From an uncultured Aquimarina sp. (lineage in GTDB: Bacteria; Bacteroidota; Bacteroidia; Flavobacteriales; Flavobacteriaceae): a stretch of 64,000 nucleotides of DNA. The notes under the pieces are model-generated. The model did no database searches, was not told the origin of the DNA, and was given only the letters and a program-made list of their open reading frames with translations. How positions within the stretch are numbered: the first letter of the stretch is position 1; every line of letters starts with the position of its first letter. The translations under genes and the position numbers were made by a program. The stretch lies in contig CANMCO010000014.1 in the NCBI GenBank assembly GCA_947496355.1, forward strand, positions 1 to 64,000, read 5' to 3'. Positions 1 to 8,018 of the stretch are shown piece after piece.

Positions 1-36
1 AGAACATAAACAAAACAATATCCCGTTTTGCGGGTG

Positions 37-66
37 CAAACATATAACCATTTTATAAACTAACAA
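37..66 (-). promoter_or_regulatory. predicted Bacteroidota promoter reading off the left edge
   Basis: On the minus strand TATGTTTG (44 to 37) matches the Bacteroidota -7 consensus TAnnTTTG. A TTG (66 to 64) lies 19 bases upstream, as expected for the -33 element. Transcription would run leftwards, so the gene it serves lies outside the window. Confidence 0.5.
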
Positions 67-151
67 TGACTTTTTTATACAATTTTTGGTAGAGCTCAGA
101 ACACTCTGATTTTAAAAAAGATAGAAAACGAAGATAATAAATTTAATTGAA

Positions 152-298
152 ATGGAGGATGAAAATTTTCAACAAATTTATACTGTTGAAAATCAAAAAA
201 TCGATTTGAATGATCAAACCAAACCAAAAATAACAATATCTAGCATTTTAATTTTTTACAGAAACATAAGAACTCAACTTATTATTATCAATAATTGA
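152..298 (+). CDS. possible small protein, 48 aa
   Basis: An ATG at 152 opens a 48-codon frame closed by TGA at 296-298. The first 30 residues are rich in Glu, Asp, Gln and Lys and the end is rich in Ile. I recognise no family. A purine-rich run overlaps the ATG (aatggagg) but there is no clear upstream ribosome site. It could be a real microprotein, a gene relic or chance. Confidence 0.2.
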   Translation: MEDENFQQIYTVENQKIDLNDQTKPKITISSILIFYRNIRTQLIIINN

Positions 299-306
299 GG
301 CACAAA

Positions 307-1023
307 TTAGTTTTTAACGGCCGCATTTTTTGTAGTATCGGACCATTTGTTTCTTAAATCATAGAAACTAAAATCTAAAGCGGTCTTTTGTTCTTCTAGA
401 ATATTTGATTGAAAACTACGCTGCAATATATCCTCGATCCAATAATCTTCTTCTATATTTATAGGATCATATTCTTTTTTTAATGAGATTTTGAAAATCT
501 TGGCAGTATTATTATACCAAAATGCTCTCCACCCACTCCTATATTCTTTAACAAGTTCAAACATAGTTATACCCGTCTGTCTGTGAATCAACTTCACTAA
601 TATTTGCCCTTCTGTTCGGGTAAGTTTTTTTAATTCTGCTGTGAATTCTTCTTCTAGATACTTCTGAAGTCTTTTTATATACTTCCTTTTAGACCTTTTC
701 TTACCAATCCCCTCTAACCTTTCATTTAAAGTACTTAATCTCTCGGAAGCCAGTTTTGCATATGGATATACTTTACGCGTTTTTCGTCGCAGTATAAGGT
801 ATTTTCTTCGAGCAAGCTTATCATTAAACTTTAGCCTTCCAAGTATAACTACTTCATCAAGATCAATCGCCTCATGAGGAATAGTATCTCCTTCTACTAT
901 ATAATATTGAACATATCCTTTAGTATCTACTTTAGAAGTATCTATAACCTTCTGTTTTTCCTTCTGTCCATAAATCAGGGAATTTGATATGATCAATACT
1001 ATATAAGGCAAATATTTATACAT
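307..1023 (-). CDS. DUF4294 family exported protein
   Basis: A 238-residue protein whose first 20 residues form a hydrophobic signal sequence ending near YGQ, so export is likely. Residues of about 55-200 match what I remember of the Bacteroidota family DUF4294: a segment around EVVILGRLKF, then a basic stretch with RRKYLILRRKTRKVYPYAKLA, then an amphipathic basic region. The function is unknown; it is widespread in Flavobacteriia and commonly sits beside an M42 peptidase, as here. It is divergent from the peptidase gene, and a minus-strand -7 box TAATTTTG lies at 1061-1054, about 30 bases upstream of the ATG. The lysine and arginine content is high for an exported protein. The family call is from memory of the motif. 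Confidence 0.8.
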   Translation of the reverse strand: MYKYLPYIVLIISNSLIYGQKEKQKVIDTSKVDTKGYVQYYIVEGDTIPHEAIDLDEVVILGRLKFNDKLARRKYLILRRKTRKVYPYAKLASERLSTLNERLEGIGKKRSKRKYIKRLQKYLEEEFTAELKKLTRTEGQILVKLIHRQTGITMFELVKEYRSGWRAFWYNNTAKIFKISLKKEYDPINIEEDYWIEDILQRSFQSNILEEQKTALDFSFYDLRNKWSDTTKNAAVKN

Positions 1024-1053
1024 AATAGATTATGAGGTCTTTTAAATTTACTT

Positions 1054-1061
1054 CAAAATTA
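1054..1061 (-). promoter_or_regulatory. -7 promoter element for the DUF4294 gene
   Basis: TAATTTTG on the minus strand matches TAnnTTTG and lies about 30 bases upstream of the ATG at 1023. No clear -33 TTG is present. On the plus strand TAATTTCG at 1105-1112 is a weaker candidate for the divergent peptidase gene. Confidence 0.4.
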
Positions 1062-1142
1062 ATAATTAACAGATTCTAAACCGTGAAATCTATGTGAATA
1101 TTGTTAATTTCGTAAAAAATAAAAACACATATCCTAAATACT

Positions 1143-2234
1143 ATGGCTAAAAAGAGCATACTAAACAAAAAATCAATAACATTTCTTGAAAAATATTTGA
1201 ATAATCCAGCTCCAACAGGATATGAATGGGAAGGGCAAAAAATATGGATGGATTATCTAAAACCATATGTAGACGAATTTATAACGGATACTTATGGAAC
1301 AGCAGTAGGTATTATTAACCCCAAGGCCAAATATAAAGTTGTTATTGAAGGGCATGCAGATGAAATATCCTGGTATGTGAATTACATTACAGACAACGGT
1401 CTTATATATGTCATTAGAAACGGGGGGAGTGATCACCAGATAGCAACTTCTAAACGTGTAAATATCCATACAAAAAAAGGTATTGTACAAGGTGTTTTTG
1501 GTTGGCCAGCAATACATACCAGAAAAGCTGGAAAAGAAGAAGCTCCTAAACTTGATAATATTTGTATCGATGTTGGGTGTACCACAAAAGAAGAAGTTCT
1601 AAAGCTTGGTGTACATGTAGGTTGTGTAATCACTTATCCTGATGAATTTTTTATTTTAAATAAGGACAAATTTGTTTGTCGAGCATTGGATAATCGTATG
1701 GGAGGTTTTATGATAGCCGAAGTGGCTCGTTTACTTAAAGAAAATAAAAAGAAACTTCCGTTTGGTTTATACATTACCAATTCTGTACAGGAAGAAATTG
1801 GTCTTAGAGGCGCAGAAATGATAACTCATACTATCAAACCTGATGTTGCCATCGTTACTGATGTTTGTCATGACACTACCACCCCTATGATCGAAAAGAA
1901 AACTCAAGGCGAGACTAAAATTGGAGATGGCCCTGTGATCTCTTATGCGCCAGCAGTTCAAAATAGATTAAGAGAGCTACTTATTGATACTGCTGAAGAT
2001 AAGAAAATACCTTTTCAACGTATGGCGTCTAGTAGAATGACAGGTACAGATACTGATGCATTTGCATACAGTAATGGTGGTGTTGCCTCTGCCCTAATCT
2101 CATTACCTCTTCGTTATATGCATACGACGGTAGAAATGGTACATAGAGATGATGTAGAAAACGTGATCAAATTAATCTATGAAAGCTTACTGAATATAAA
2201 ATCAGGAGAGACTTTTAGTTACTTCAAGAAATAG
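1143..2234 (+). CDS. M42 family metallopeptidase (aminopeptidase)
   Basis: This 363-residue protein belongs to the M42 family (glutamyl aminopeptidase / FrvX / tetrahedral aminopeptidase type), dinuclear-metal cytoplasmic enzymes that trim N-terminal residues from peptides. The metal-ligand motifs are visible in order: GHADE with His71, ALDNRMGG with Asp183, QEEIG with Glu217/Glu218 as base and ligand, VTDVCHDT with Asp240, and MHTTVE with His327. The length is usual for the family. The ATG at 1143 follows a 120-bp divergent intergenic region. A strong intrinsic terminator lies at 2259-2287, so the gene is probably monocistronic. The exact substrate cannot be read from sequence. Confidence 0.93.
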   Translation: MAKKSILNKKSITFLEKYLNNPAPTGYEWEGQKIWMDYLKPYVDEFITDTYGTAVGIINPKAKYKVVIEGHADEISWYVNYITDNGLIYVIRNGGSDHQIATSKRVNIHTKKGIVQGVFGWPAIHTRKAGKEEAPKLDNICIDVGCTTKEEVLKLGVHVGCVITYPDEFFILNKDKFVCRALDNRMGGFMIAEVARLLKENKKKLPFGLYITNSVQEEIGLRGAEMITHTIKPDVAIVTDVCHDTTTPMIEKKTQGETKIGDGPVISYAPAVQNRLRELLIDTAEDKKIPFQRMASSRMTGTDTDAFAYSNGGVASALISLPLRYMHTTVEMVHRDDVENVIKLIYESLLNIKSGETFSYFKK

Positions 2235-2258
2235 AATCATTTATATTTTTACAATCTT

Positions 2259-2287
2259 AATCCTGCTCACTTGAGCAGGATTTTTTA
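2259..2287 (+). terminator. intrinsic terminator of the M42 peptidase gene
   Basis: A 10-bp stem (AATCCTGCTC / GAGCAGGATT) with loop ACTT is followed directly by a T run. It separates the peptidase gene from the Nudix gene 11 bases further on. Confidence 0.85.
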
Positions 2288-2297
2288 TTTTTAAACC

Positions 2298-2849
2298 ATG
2301 GCCGACGAATTAATAGACATCTTAGATAAAGTTGGAAAACCTACAGGTGAAATTAGGCTTAAATCTGAAGTGCATAAATTAGGACTTTATCATGCTAGTG
2401 TACATATCTGGTTTTTTACACTAGATGGAAAGATTCTATTTCAGAAGCGCTCAGAAGACAAAGATACTTTTCCGGGTTTATGGGATATTTCTGTAGCCGG
2501 CCATATTGGTACAGGAGAATCTCCTGAAAATTCTGCAATTCGGGAAATTAAAGAAGAAATAGGCCTTGTGATATCAAAAGATGATTTGGTGTTTATTGGA
2601 ATACGTTTAGGAGAAAAAACACCCAAACCGGAATTGTTTGATAACGAGTTTCATTATGTCTACCTAGCAAAATTAAGAGTTCCCATTGCTTCACTTATAC
2701 TTCAAGAAGAGGAAGTTTCAGATATTTGTTTGATTGAAATTGATACCTTAAAAAATATTCTCAAAAATCCAATACGTAGTAAAGAATATGTACCTCATGA
2801 TGACACTTATTATGATTTTATTCTTAAAGAAATTAAAAATCGATTATAA
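2298..2849 (+). CDS. Nudix hydrolase
   Basis: A 183-residue Nudix protein. The full Nudix box GX5EX7REUXEEXGU is present at residues 68-90 (G68, E74, then REIKEEIGL). The sequence before it (ELIDILD, then HASVHIWFF, FQKRSEDKDTFPGLWD) resembles the YfcD / isopentenyl-diphosphate-isomerase-like branch, which hydrolyses nucleoside diphosphate-linked substrates. The box supports diphosphate hydrolysis, but the substrate is unknown. The ATG at 2298 sits just after the T run of the upstream terminator, so the promoter must overlap that terminator or the gene relies on read-through. The product is likely cytoplasmic. Confidence 0.9.
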   Translation: MADELIDILDKVGKPTGEIRLKSEVHKLGLYHASVHIWFFTLDGKILFQKRSEDKDTFPGLWDISVAGHIGTGESPENSAIREIKEEIGLVISKDDLVFIGIRLGEKTPKPELFDNEFHYVYLAKLRVPIASLILQEEEVSDICLIEIDTLKNILKNPIRSKEYVPHDDTYYDFILKEIKNRL

Positions 2850-2905
2850 TAATACTCCTATTAGGACTAACTATTACAACTTCTAACCTCATCAACTAAT
2901 TATAG

Positions 2906-2913
2906 TATTTTTG
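2906..2913 (+). promoter_or_regulatory. -7 promoter element for the Dps gene
   Basis: TATTTTTG matches TAnnTTTG and lies 32 bases before the Dps ATG. I see no well-placed -33 TTG. Confidence 0.4.
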
Positions 2914-2945
2914 TATTGAAAATCAATAAACAATAAACAAAAACT

Positions 2946-3398
2946 ATGATGTATTCAAATAAAGAAACGATAGCTAATCTAAATGTACTGTTGGCAGACT
3001 ATCACATGTATTATCAAAAACTTAGAAATTTCCATTGGAACATAACCGGACCTCATTTTTTTGAGTTACATCTAAAATTTGAAGAATTATATGAGGATGC
3101 TAAACTAAAAATTGACGAAATTGCAGAAAGAATATTAACTCTTAGAGCAAAACCTTTTAGCAATTATAGTTCATATCTAAACCATTCTAATATTAAAGAA
3201 TCCGAAACTAATCTTATAGACCATGAAATGGTTTCTGCAATATTAGAAGATCATGAAACTCTTTTGGATCAGTTAAAAAAAGTAACTGAAAAAGCAGAAG
3301 ATGCTAAAGATGATGGAACTCTTGACATAACAGGAACATATATTGGAGAACTTGAAAAAACCAGTTGGATGCTTAATGCCTGGAATCACAGAAATTAA
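2946..3398 (+). CDS. dps: Dps family ferritin-like DNA-protection protein
   Basis: A 150-residue Dps/ferritin-like protein that would form a dodecameric shell, oxidising Fe(II) and protecting DNA in starvation or oxidative stress. The inter-subunit ferroxidase ligands are in place: His30 in FHWN, His42 in ELH, Glu46, then Asp57 and Glu61 in KIDEIAERI. A MYYQKLRNFHWNITG helix is typical of Dps. The N-terminus is short, without the Lys-rich tail that binds DNA in E. coli Dps, so the main role may be iron storage or peroxide detoxification. The 3' end overlaps the start of the next reading frame. Confidence 0.92.
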   Translation: MMYSNKETIANLNVLLADYHMYYQKLRNFHWNITGPHFFELHLKFEELYEDAKLKIDEIAERILTLRAKPFSNYSSYLNHSNIKESETNLIDHEMVSAILEDHETLLDQLKKVTEKAEDAKDDGTLDITGTYIGELEKTSWMLNAWNHRN

Positions 3399-4248
3399 GG
3401 TATTAAGATTACCCTTCTTCCTTTTTTTGATAACTATAACAGTTAGCTGTCAAAAGAAGGAAGCAAATAATTTTGTTAAAATTCATTCCCTTCCAAATGC
3501 TGTTCATGAAATATCAGGCATTGTTACTTTAGACAACACATTATATGCTATAAATGATTCTGGTAACAATAACACCTTATTTTCTATAAGCAAAGAAGGT
3601 AAAATTGCAGGTAAAATTAAAATCAAAGGAACCAAAAATGTTGATTGGGAGGATTTAGCATATGACAAAGAGAATAATATTTACATAGGTGATTTCGGAA
3701 ACAACAACAACAAAAGAAAGAACTTAAAAATCTATAAAGTTTCTGGAATTTTATCAGATCATATTTCTGTTTCTAAAATTGAATTTGCCCTAGAAGATCA
3801 AGAAAAATTTCCTCCTAAAAAAAAGAACTTCAATTTTGACATTGAAGCTTTTATCCATTTAAACGGAAGTTTATACTTATTTACCAAAGATCGGAGTTCT
3901 AAATTTACGGGCACCGTTAAGCTATACAAATTACCCGCGCTTGCCGGAAAACACTCTGCTCAATTAGTTGGATCATACGATACTTGCAATGACTCTGATG
4001 ATTGTTTTATAACGGGAGCAACAATAAATCAAAGCAGTGACAAAATAGTTTTATTGACCTACAATAAACTATTTGTACTTTCAAATTTCACAGAAGACAA
4101 CTTATTTAATGGAAACATCGAAAAAATAAAATTGAATCATTATTCTCAAAAAGAAGGTGTCTGTTTCAAAAATGACTCTACACTTTTTATTACAGATGAG
4201 AAAATGAAACATAAAAAAGCTACCCTTTACGAATATAAATTTGACTAG
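3376..4248 (+). CDS. putative beta-propeller lipoprotein of unknown function
   Basis: The frame encodes about 290 residues. A hydrophobic stretch ends in ITVSC, a lipobox, so the mature protein should be a lipoprotein. Repeated short motifs (ISGIVTLDNTLYAINDSGN, VDWEDLAYDKENNIYIGDFG, then DIEAFIHL) resemble the blades of NHL/SdiA-regulated or phytase-like propellers; acidic and Asn loops could bind calcium. The frame is also open from ATG 3343, but that start lies deeper in the Dps gene. ATG 3376 gives a 25-residue signal and overlaps Dps by 23 bases. A rare ATT at 3394 would give a more usual lipoprotein signal beginning I-K-V-L-R. Dps and this gene are therefore translationally linked. Function not recognised. 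Confidence 0.7.
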   Translation: MPGITEIKVLRLPFFLFLITITVSCQKKEANNFVKIHSLPNAVHEISGIVTLDNTLYAINDSGNNNTLFSISKEGKIAGKIKIKGTKNVDWEDLAYDKENNIYIGDFGNNNNKRKNLKIYKVSGILSDHISVSKIEFALEDQEKFPPKKKNFNFDIEAFIHLNGSLYLFTKDRSSKFTGTVKLYKLPALAGKHSAQLVGSYDTCNDSDDCFITGATINQSSDKIVLLTYNKLFVLSNFTEDNLFNGNIEKIKLNHYSQKEGVCFKNDSTLFITDEKMKHKKATLYEYKFD

Positions 4249-4257
4249 TTGGTTTTG

Positions 4258-7200
4258 TTAAAAACTTAACCCAAAACCAAACGTAAATCGCAATCCGTCA
4301 TCGCTATTGAATAACCCTAATTGTCCACCAATAGTATCTACCGCATTGATCCAAAGCCCTCCTCCTATAGAGTCGTGCCAAGTATCTGAATCCTCATCAT
4401 CATACCACACTCTACCAATATTATATCCTGCAAAGGTTCCTATTTGCAATGGTAACAAACCAGTTTTAAACTTATTAAAACTATATCTCAAATCCCCGCT
4501 AAATGCTAGAGCACTTTCTCCGGTAAAACGTTCTTCTCTATATCCTCTTAGTCCATTAAACCCTCCTAGAGTTGCTCCTTGATAAAACTCGAAACCGTCT
4601 CCAATATTAACTTGTGCAATAACATCTGTTTTTAGCACTAGTTTCCTATTTCTGGTTATCGCATTATAGAAACCAAGCTTAGGAATAACATAACCATACG
4701 TTCTATCACTATCTTCTACATTCATTCTTGCGCCGGTTTGAAGGCTAAACAACATACCTCGTGTTGGATTTATAGCATTATCATAACTCTCGAACTTATA
4801 ATGCACATCTATGTTAGCAAAAAACTTCCTCTCAAAAAAATCTGGATCTCCGCTTAAAAAATCAAATTCTGAAGTTATTACTCTATCTGCTGTATCATCC
4901 ACTTCGATTCCTTCATAATTAGCTTTAATCGAAAACTCTGAACCATAATTACCTTTTCTAGATACTCCAATACCTGCAGCCCATGTACCAATTTTAACTC
5001 TATTATAGTCAAAACCTAAATCATCATCATTATTTACTGTACTATTACCAAATCCAAAAAAGTTTTGAGCAAAATTTTCGCTTGTATACAAACCACTAAG
5101 CACGATATTCAAATTTCCTAGTGCATTCATAAACTCTCCAGAATACGATACATCATACCCTTCTGTCTGAAAATAATATGCCGCTCTCAACCTATGCTTA
5201 CTATGATAAGGGTTGTTCTTGAATCCTCTTACAGTATAGGTATTAGTCATATTAATATTAAGTCCGTCATCAGGATTAAAACCAATAAATGGTGCTATAA
5301 CATTAGTTTTATCCTTGGTTTTTTTATAATCATACAAATTGTAATTGTAAATATCTGTAAGTACAACCTTTGCCCCGTTTTTCTTCTTTATCGTATTGGG
5401 TTTTGATCTATGGTCATATATTTTGATTTTTCTTCCATTTTCGATAGTATATACATCATTATTTTGTCCCCCCACAATTCTAATCTTGATAGGTTTCTTT
5501 CCTTTTCCTTTAACAATAAATTGGTCATCATCATCTAACCCATAAATCCAGATTTCTTTGGTTTCCTTAGGACTAAAAGTTCGTTCACTATACGGCTTTT
5601 TGACTTGGTTGTCTTTTACCCTTGACACTCGTACAACTGTCTTATTATCTTCTCTTACGATTTCAAAGAAATCTTTTTTATCGGTTCCTGTTAAAACGAC
5701 ATGTTGAGTGAGGTAGTGATAATATTTTCTAGCAATATCTTCTACATTATCTCTTCTACCTTTAAGCTGTTTTTTGATTTTTTCAACAGTTTTATCCTTA
5801 AGTTCTTCTGGAAAGTTCTCAAATGCTTTTTCAATAGATGAATCTGAAAGATTTTCTCTTATGTATTTTGCTTGTTCTACCCAAGTACTTTCACCAGATT
5901 TCTCAATCAAAGCTCTATCCAGAGGTAATCCTGATTGATTAATCCACCTTACTTTCTTAAGTTTTTCGTCATACACCTGAAACTTACGAGACAGCGGAGA
6001 AATAAACTTAACAAAATCTAAAACTATTCCGTCATAATTAGAAAAAACTTGGTCTCTATCTCGGGGGATAGGTCTATACATATCTCCTTTATCCGTATCA
6101 AAACGTGCCCATCTCCATTGATCAGAATGACGATCCCAATCCCCAAGAATCATATCAAAAAGTCGAGTTCTGATATAGTGTTCTTCATCTATTTGGTATT
6201 TTTCATTTTTACGAAGATTACTCAACAGATCATCTGTGCTTTCTATATCATCTGGTTTTCCAAAAGAAGCTTCCTCTCCATATTCTTTACCAGGTCGTTC
6301 TTCAAGAAAATAAAGTTCATCTCCAAAGGTTTCATTATACTTACCCAATGCAGGATGTTTAGGAACGTAATACAATTTTGGATTTGCATGGTATACATTA
6401 ATAGCATCAGCAAGTGTACCAACAGCTAAAAATGCATAAGGATAACTTGATGTATAGAAATCAGAAAGTAAATCCTCTGTGGTAGTATCATCAAAACCAT
6501 CATCTACATAAGTGTACTTAAAAGCTCCTTTTTGTAAAAACTGAGTAACACTTTTACGCATTGCTCTTAGGCTATACCGTTTACCCAAGCTATCTACAAG
6601 ACGTAGTGATCTGGTAACCTGTCCTCCTCCTTGTCTTTCTATCCTGAAACCTCCCATTAAGGTATCCAAAGTTGCCACAGGAACTTTAATATCTGTTCCA
6701 TATATATGTCGATAATGATCTCCCCACATAAATTCATAAAACTTTGATTTTTTTACTTCATCTTTATTATAAATAGAAGATGAAACTTCATCATCAAAAA
6801 ATTTAGAAACACTACTAAAATCAAATTCTTTTTCTTCTTTATGAACTTCGGATTGATACACTAACTTTGGATTATCATCCTCTTCTCCATAAAAACGAAC
6901 ATTGGATGCTCCATTTTTAAATACATCCAAAACAGCGAAACCTTGTCCCGGGTACGAAAACAAACCATCTTTCCCCAAGGCAGCCGAAGAAACTTTAGCA
7001 CCAGAGCCTGAAACTATTTGCTTTCCCCCTTCACTATCTATATATTGTAGGGAGTGTTCATGTCCCGACACGAAAATTACTCTTTCAATACCTCTTGTCA
7101 TTGTAGACAACCTTCTCATTAACCTATTGTAATGAGTGTTGAATAAATCCTGTGGAGTAACTCCTCCTTGAGAACGAATTAATGTTGCCAAAGAACCCAA

Positions 7201-7962
7201 AATAGGTAAAGGGATTTTCTTTTTTAAAGGAAATATATGCTTATCAAAACCATATTTCCCTCCATGAGGGCCATTGGTATACATGGGATGATGCATTGCA
7301 ATAAGAATAGTCTTTTTACTATGCTTTTTTAATTCTCCTTCTATTTCTAAAAAGAATTTTTCACGGGTCTTAATTTCACAATTATCATTAATTGTTGGGT
7401 TTTTATTCCAATTTGCCAAATACCACTGTGTATCTAAAATTATCAAGTGAACCTGATCACTTACTTCTACACTTTCGATTGAACATCCTTTTGATGGTAG
7501 AAAGGTATCTTTCTTATCCATTCTTTTAAGAACATATTTCTCTTGCCTTCTTAAACCTTCTACACCATTATTATACCAATCATGGTTTCCTGGAATAAAA
7601 ATCACATTTCCTTCAAAATTCTTTACAGCATCAATTTGAGCATTTATTCTATGTTCGGCAAGAGGTCTTTCTTCAGATTCTTTTTTGGGCATCCCTTTTT
7701 GATAAATATTGTCTCCTAAAAAAATTAGATAATCATTCTTTGATTTTACAGTATCTAATACTTTGTTAAGCAATGACAACCCTTCAGTACTCTTACCAAT
7801 CTTAGCATAACCTGCATCTCCAACAAGGTAAAATGTTTTTTCAATTTTACCATTTGGTAATGTTTTCGGAAAATTATCGACTTTATATTTAGGAGAATAT
7901 GTTGCACATGAACCAATTGTCAAAGCAACACAAATAATCAGAATCTTAGTATATTTATTCAT
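4258..7962 (-). CDS. metallophosphoesterase fused to an outer-membrane beta-barrel
   Basis: A 1234-residue protein. Residues 1-19 form a lipoprotein signal (IGSC, Cys19). Residues 44-310 are a calcineurin-like phosphoesterase with all motifs: GDAG (Asp49), LGDN (83-85), GNHD (125-128), MHH (223-225) and GHEH (300-303). Residues 445-650 hold GGGQVTRSLRL, YSLRAMRKS, GDWDRHSDQWRW (607-618) and PIPRDRDQVF (631-640), an arrangement reminiscent of HipA/CotH/Fam20-type kinase-like folds; that is my inference. From about 890 to the end the protein looks like an Omp85/surface-antigen barrel (GGFNGLRGYREERF, then alternating strands ending in FGLSF with a terminal Phe). It would sit in the outer membrane with the enzyme in the periplasm or outside. 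Such fusions are known in Bacteroidota. The substrate is unknown. Confidence 0.85.
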   Translation of the reverse strand: MNKYTKILIICVALTIGSCATYSPKYKVDNFPKTLPNGKIEKTFYLVGDAGYAKIGKSTEGLSLLNKVLDTVKSKNDYLIFLGDNIYQKGMPKKESEERPLAEHRINAQIDAVKNFEGNVIFIPGNHDWYNNGVEGLRRQEKYVLKRMDKKDTFLPSKGCSIESVEVSDQVHLIILDTQWYLANWNKNPTINDNCEIKTREKFFLEIEGELKKHSKKTILIAMHHPMYTNGPHGGKYGFDKHIFPLKKKIPLPILGSLATLIRSQGGVTPQDLFNTHYNRLMRRLSTMTRGIERVIFVSGHEHSLQYIDSEGGKQIVSGSGAKVSSAALGKDGLFSYPGQGFAVLDVFKNGASNVRFYGEEDDNPKLVYQSEVHKEEKEFDFSSVSKFFDDEVSSSIYNKDEVKKSKFYEFMWGDHYRHIYGTDIKVPVATLDTLMGGFRIERQGGGQVTRSLRLVDSLGKRYSLRAMRKSVTQFLQKGAFKYTYVDDGFDDTTTEDLLSDFYTSSYPYAFLAVGTLADAINVYHANPKLYYVPKHPALGKYNETFGDELYFLEERPGKEYGEEASFGKPDDIESTDDLLSNLRKNEKYQIDEEHYIRTRLFDMILGDWDRHSDQWRWARFDTDKGDMYRPIPRDRDQVFSNYDGIVLDFVKFISPLSRKFQVYDEKLKKVRWINQSGLPLDRALIEKSGESTWVEQAKYIRENLSDSSIEKAFENFPEELKDKTVEKIKKQLKGRRDNVEDIARKYYHYLTQHVVLTGTDKKDFFEIVREDNKTVVRVSRVKDNQVKKPYSERTFSPKETKEIWIYGLDDDDQFIVKGKGKKPIKIRIVGGQNNDVYTIENGRKIKIYDHRSKPNTIKKKNGAKVVLTDIYNYNLYDYKKTKDKTNVIAPFIGFNPDDGLNINMTNTYTVRGFKNNPYHSKHRLRAAYYFQTEGYDVSYSGEFMNALGNLNIVLSGLYTSENFAQNFFGFGNSTVNNDDDLGFDYNRVKIGTWAAGIGVSRKGNYGSEFSIKANYEGIEVDDTADRVITSEFDFLSGDPDFFERKFFANIDVHYKFESYDNAINPTRGMLFSLQTGARMNVEDSDRTYGYVIPKLGFYNAITRNRKLVLKTDVIAQVNIGDGFEFYQGATLGGFNGLRGYREERFTGESALAFSGDLRYSFNKFKTGLLPLQIGTFAGYNIGRVWYDDEDSDTWHDSIGGGLWINAVDTIGGQLGLFNSDDGLRFTFGFGLSF

Positions 7963-8018
7963 TGTTTGAAGTGCAATCTCTTTTTTTTAATTATTTTGGT
8001 TACCGAAAACTTAAAAGT

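Larger units (their letters stand above)
1..306. other. intergenic region at the left edge
   Basis: This stretch has no gene I can support firmly. It holds a predicted minus-strand promoter at 37-66 that fires off the left edge, a small hairpin CCCG-TTTTG-CGGG near 22-34 just downstream of that promoter's -7 box, and a 48-codon open frame at 152-298 described separately. The remainder is AT-rich and featureless to me. Confidence 0.5.

Noticed and set aside
1257..1517. Antisense frames inside the M42 peptidase gene
   Set aside because: They are shadows of a well-supported gene and lack protein-like composition.
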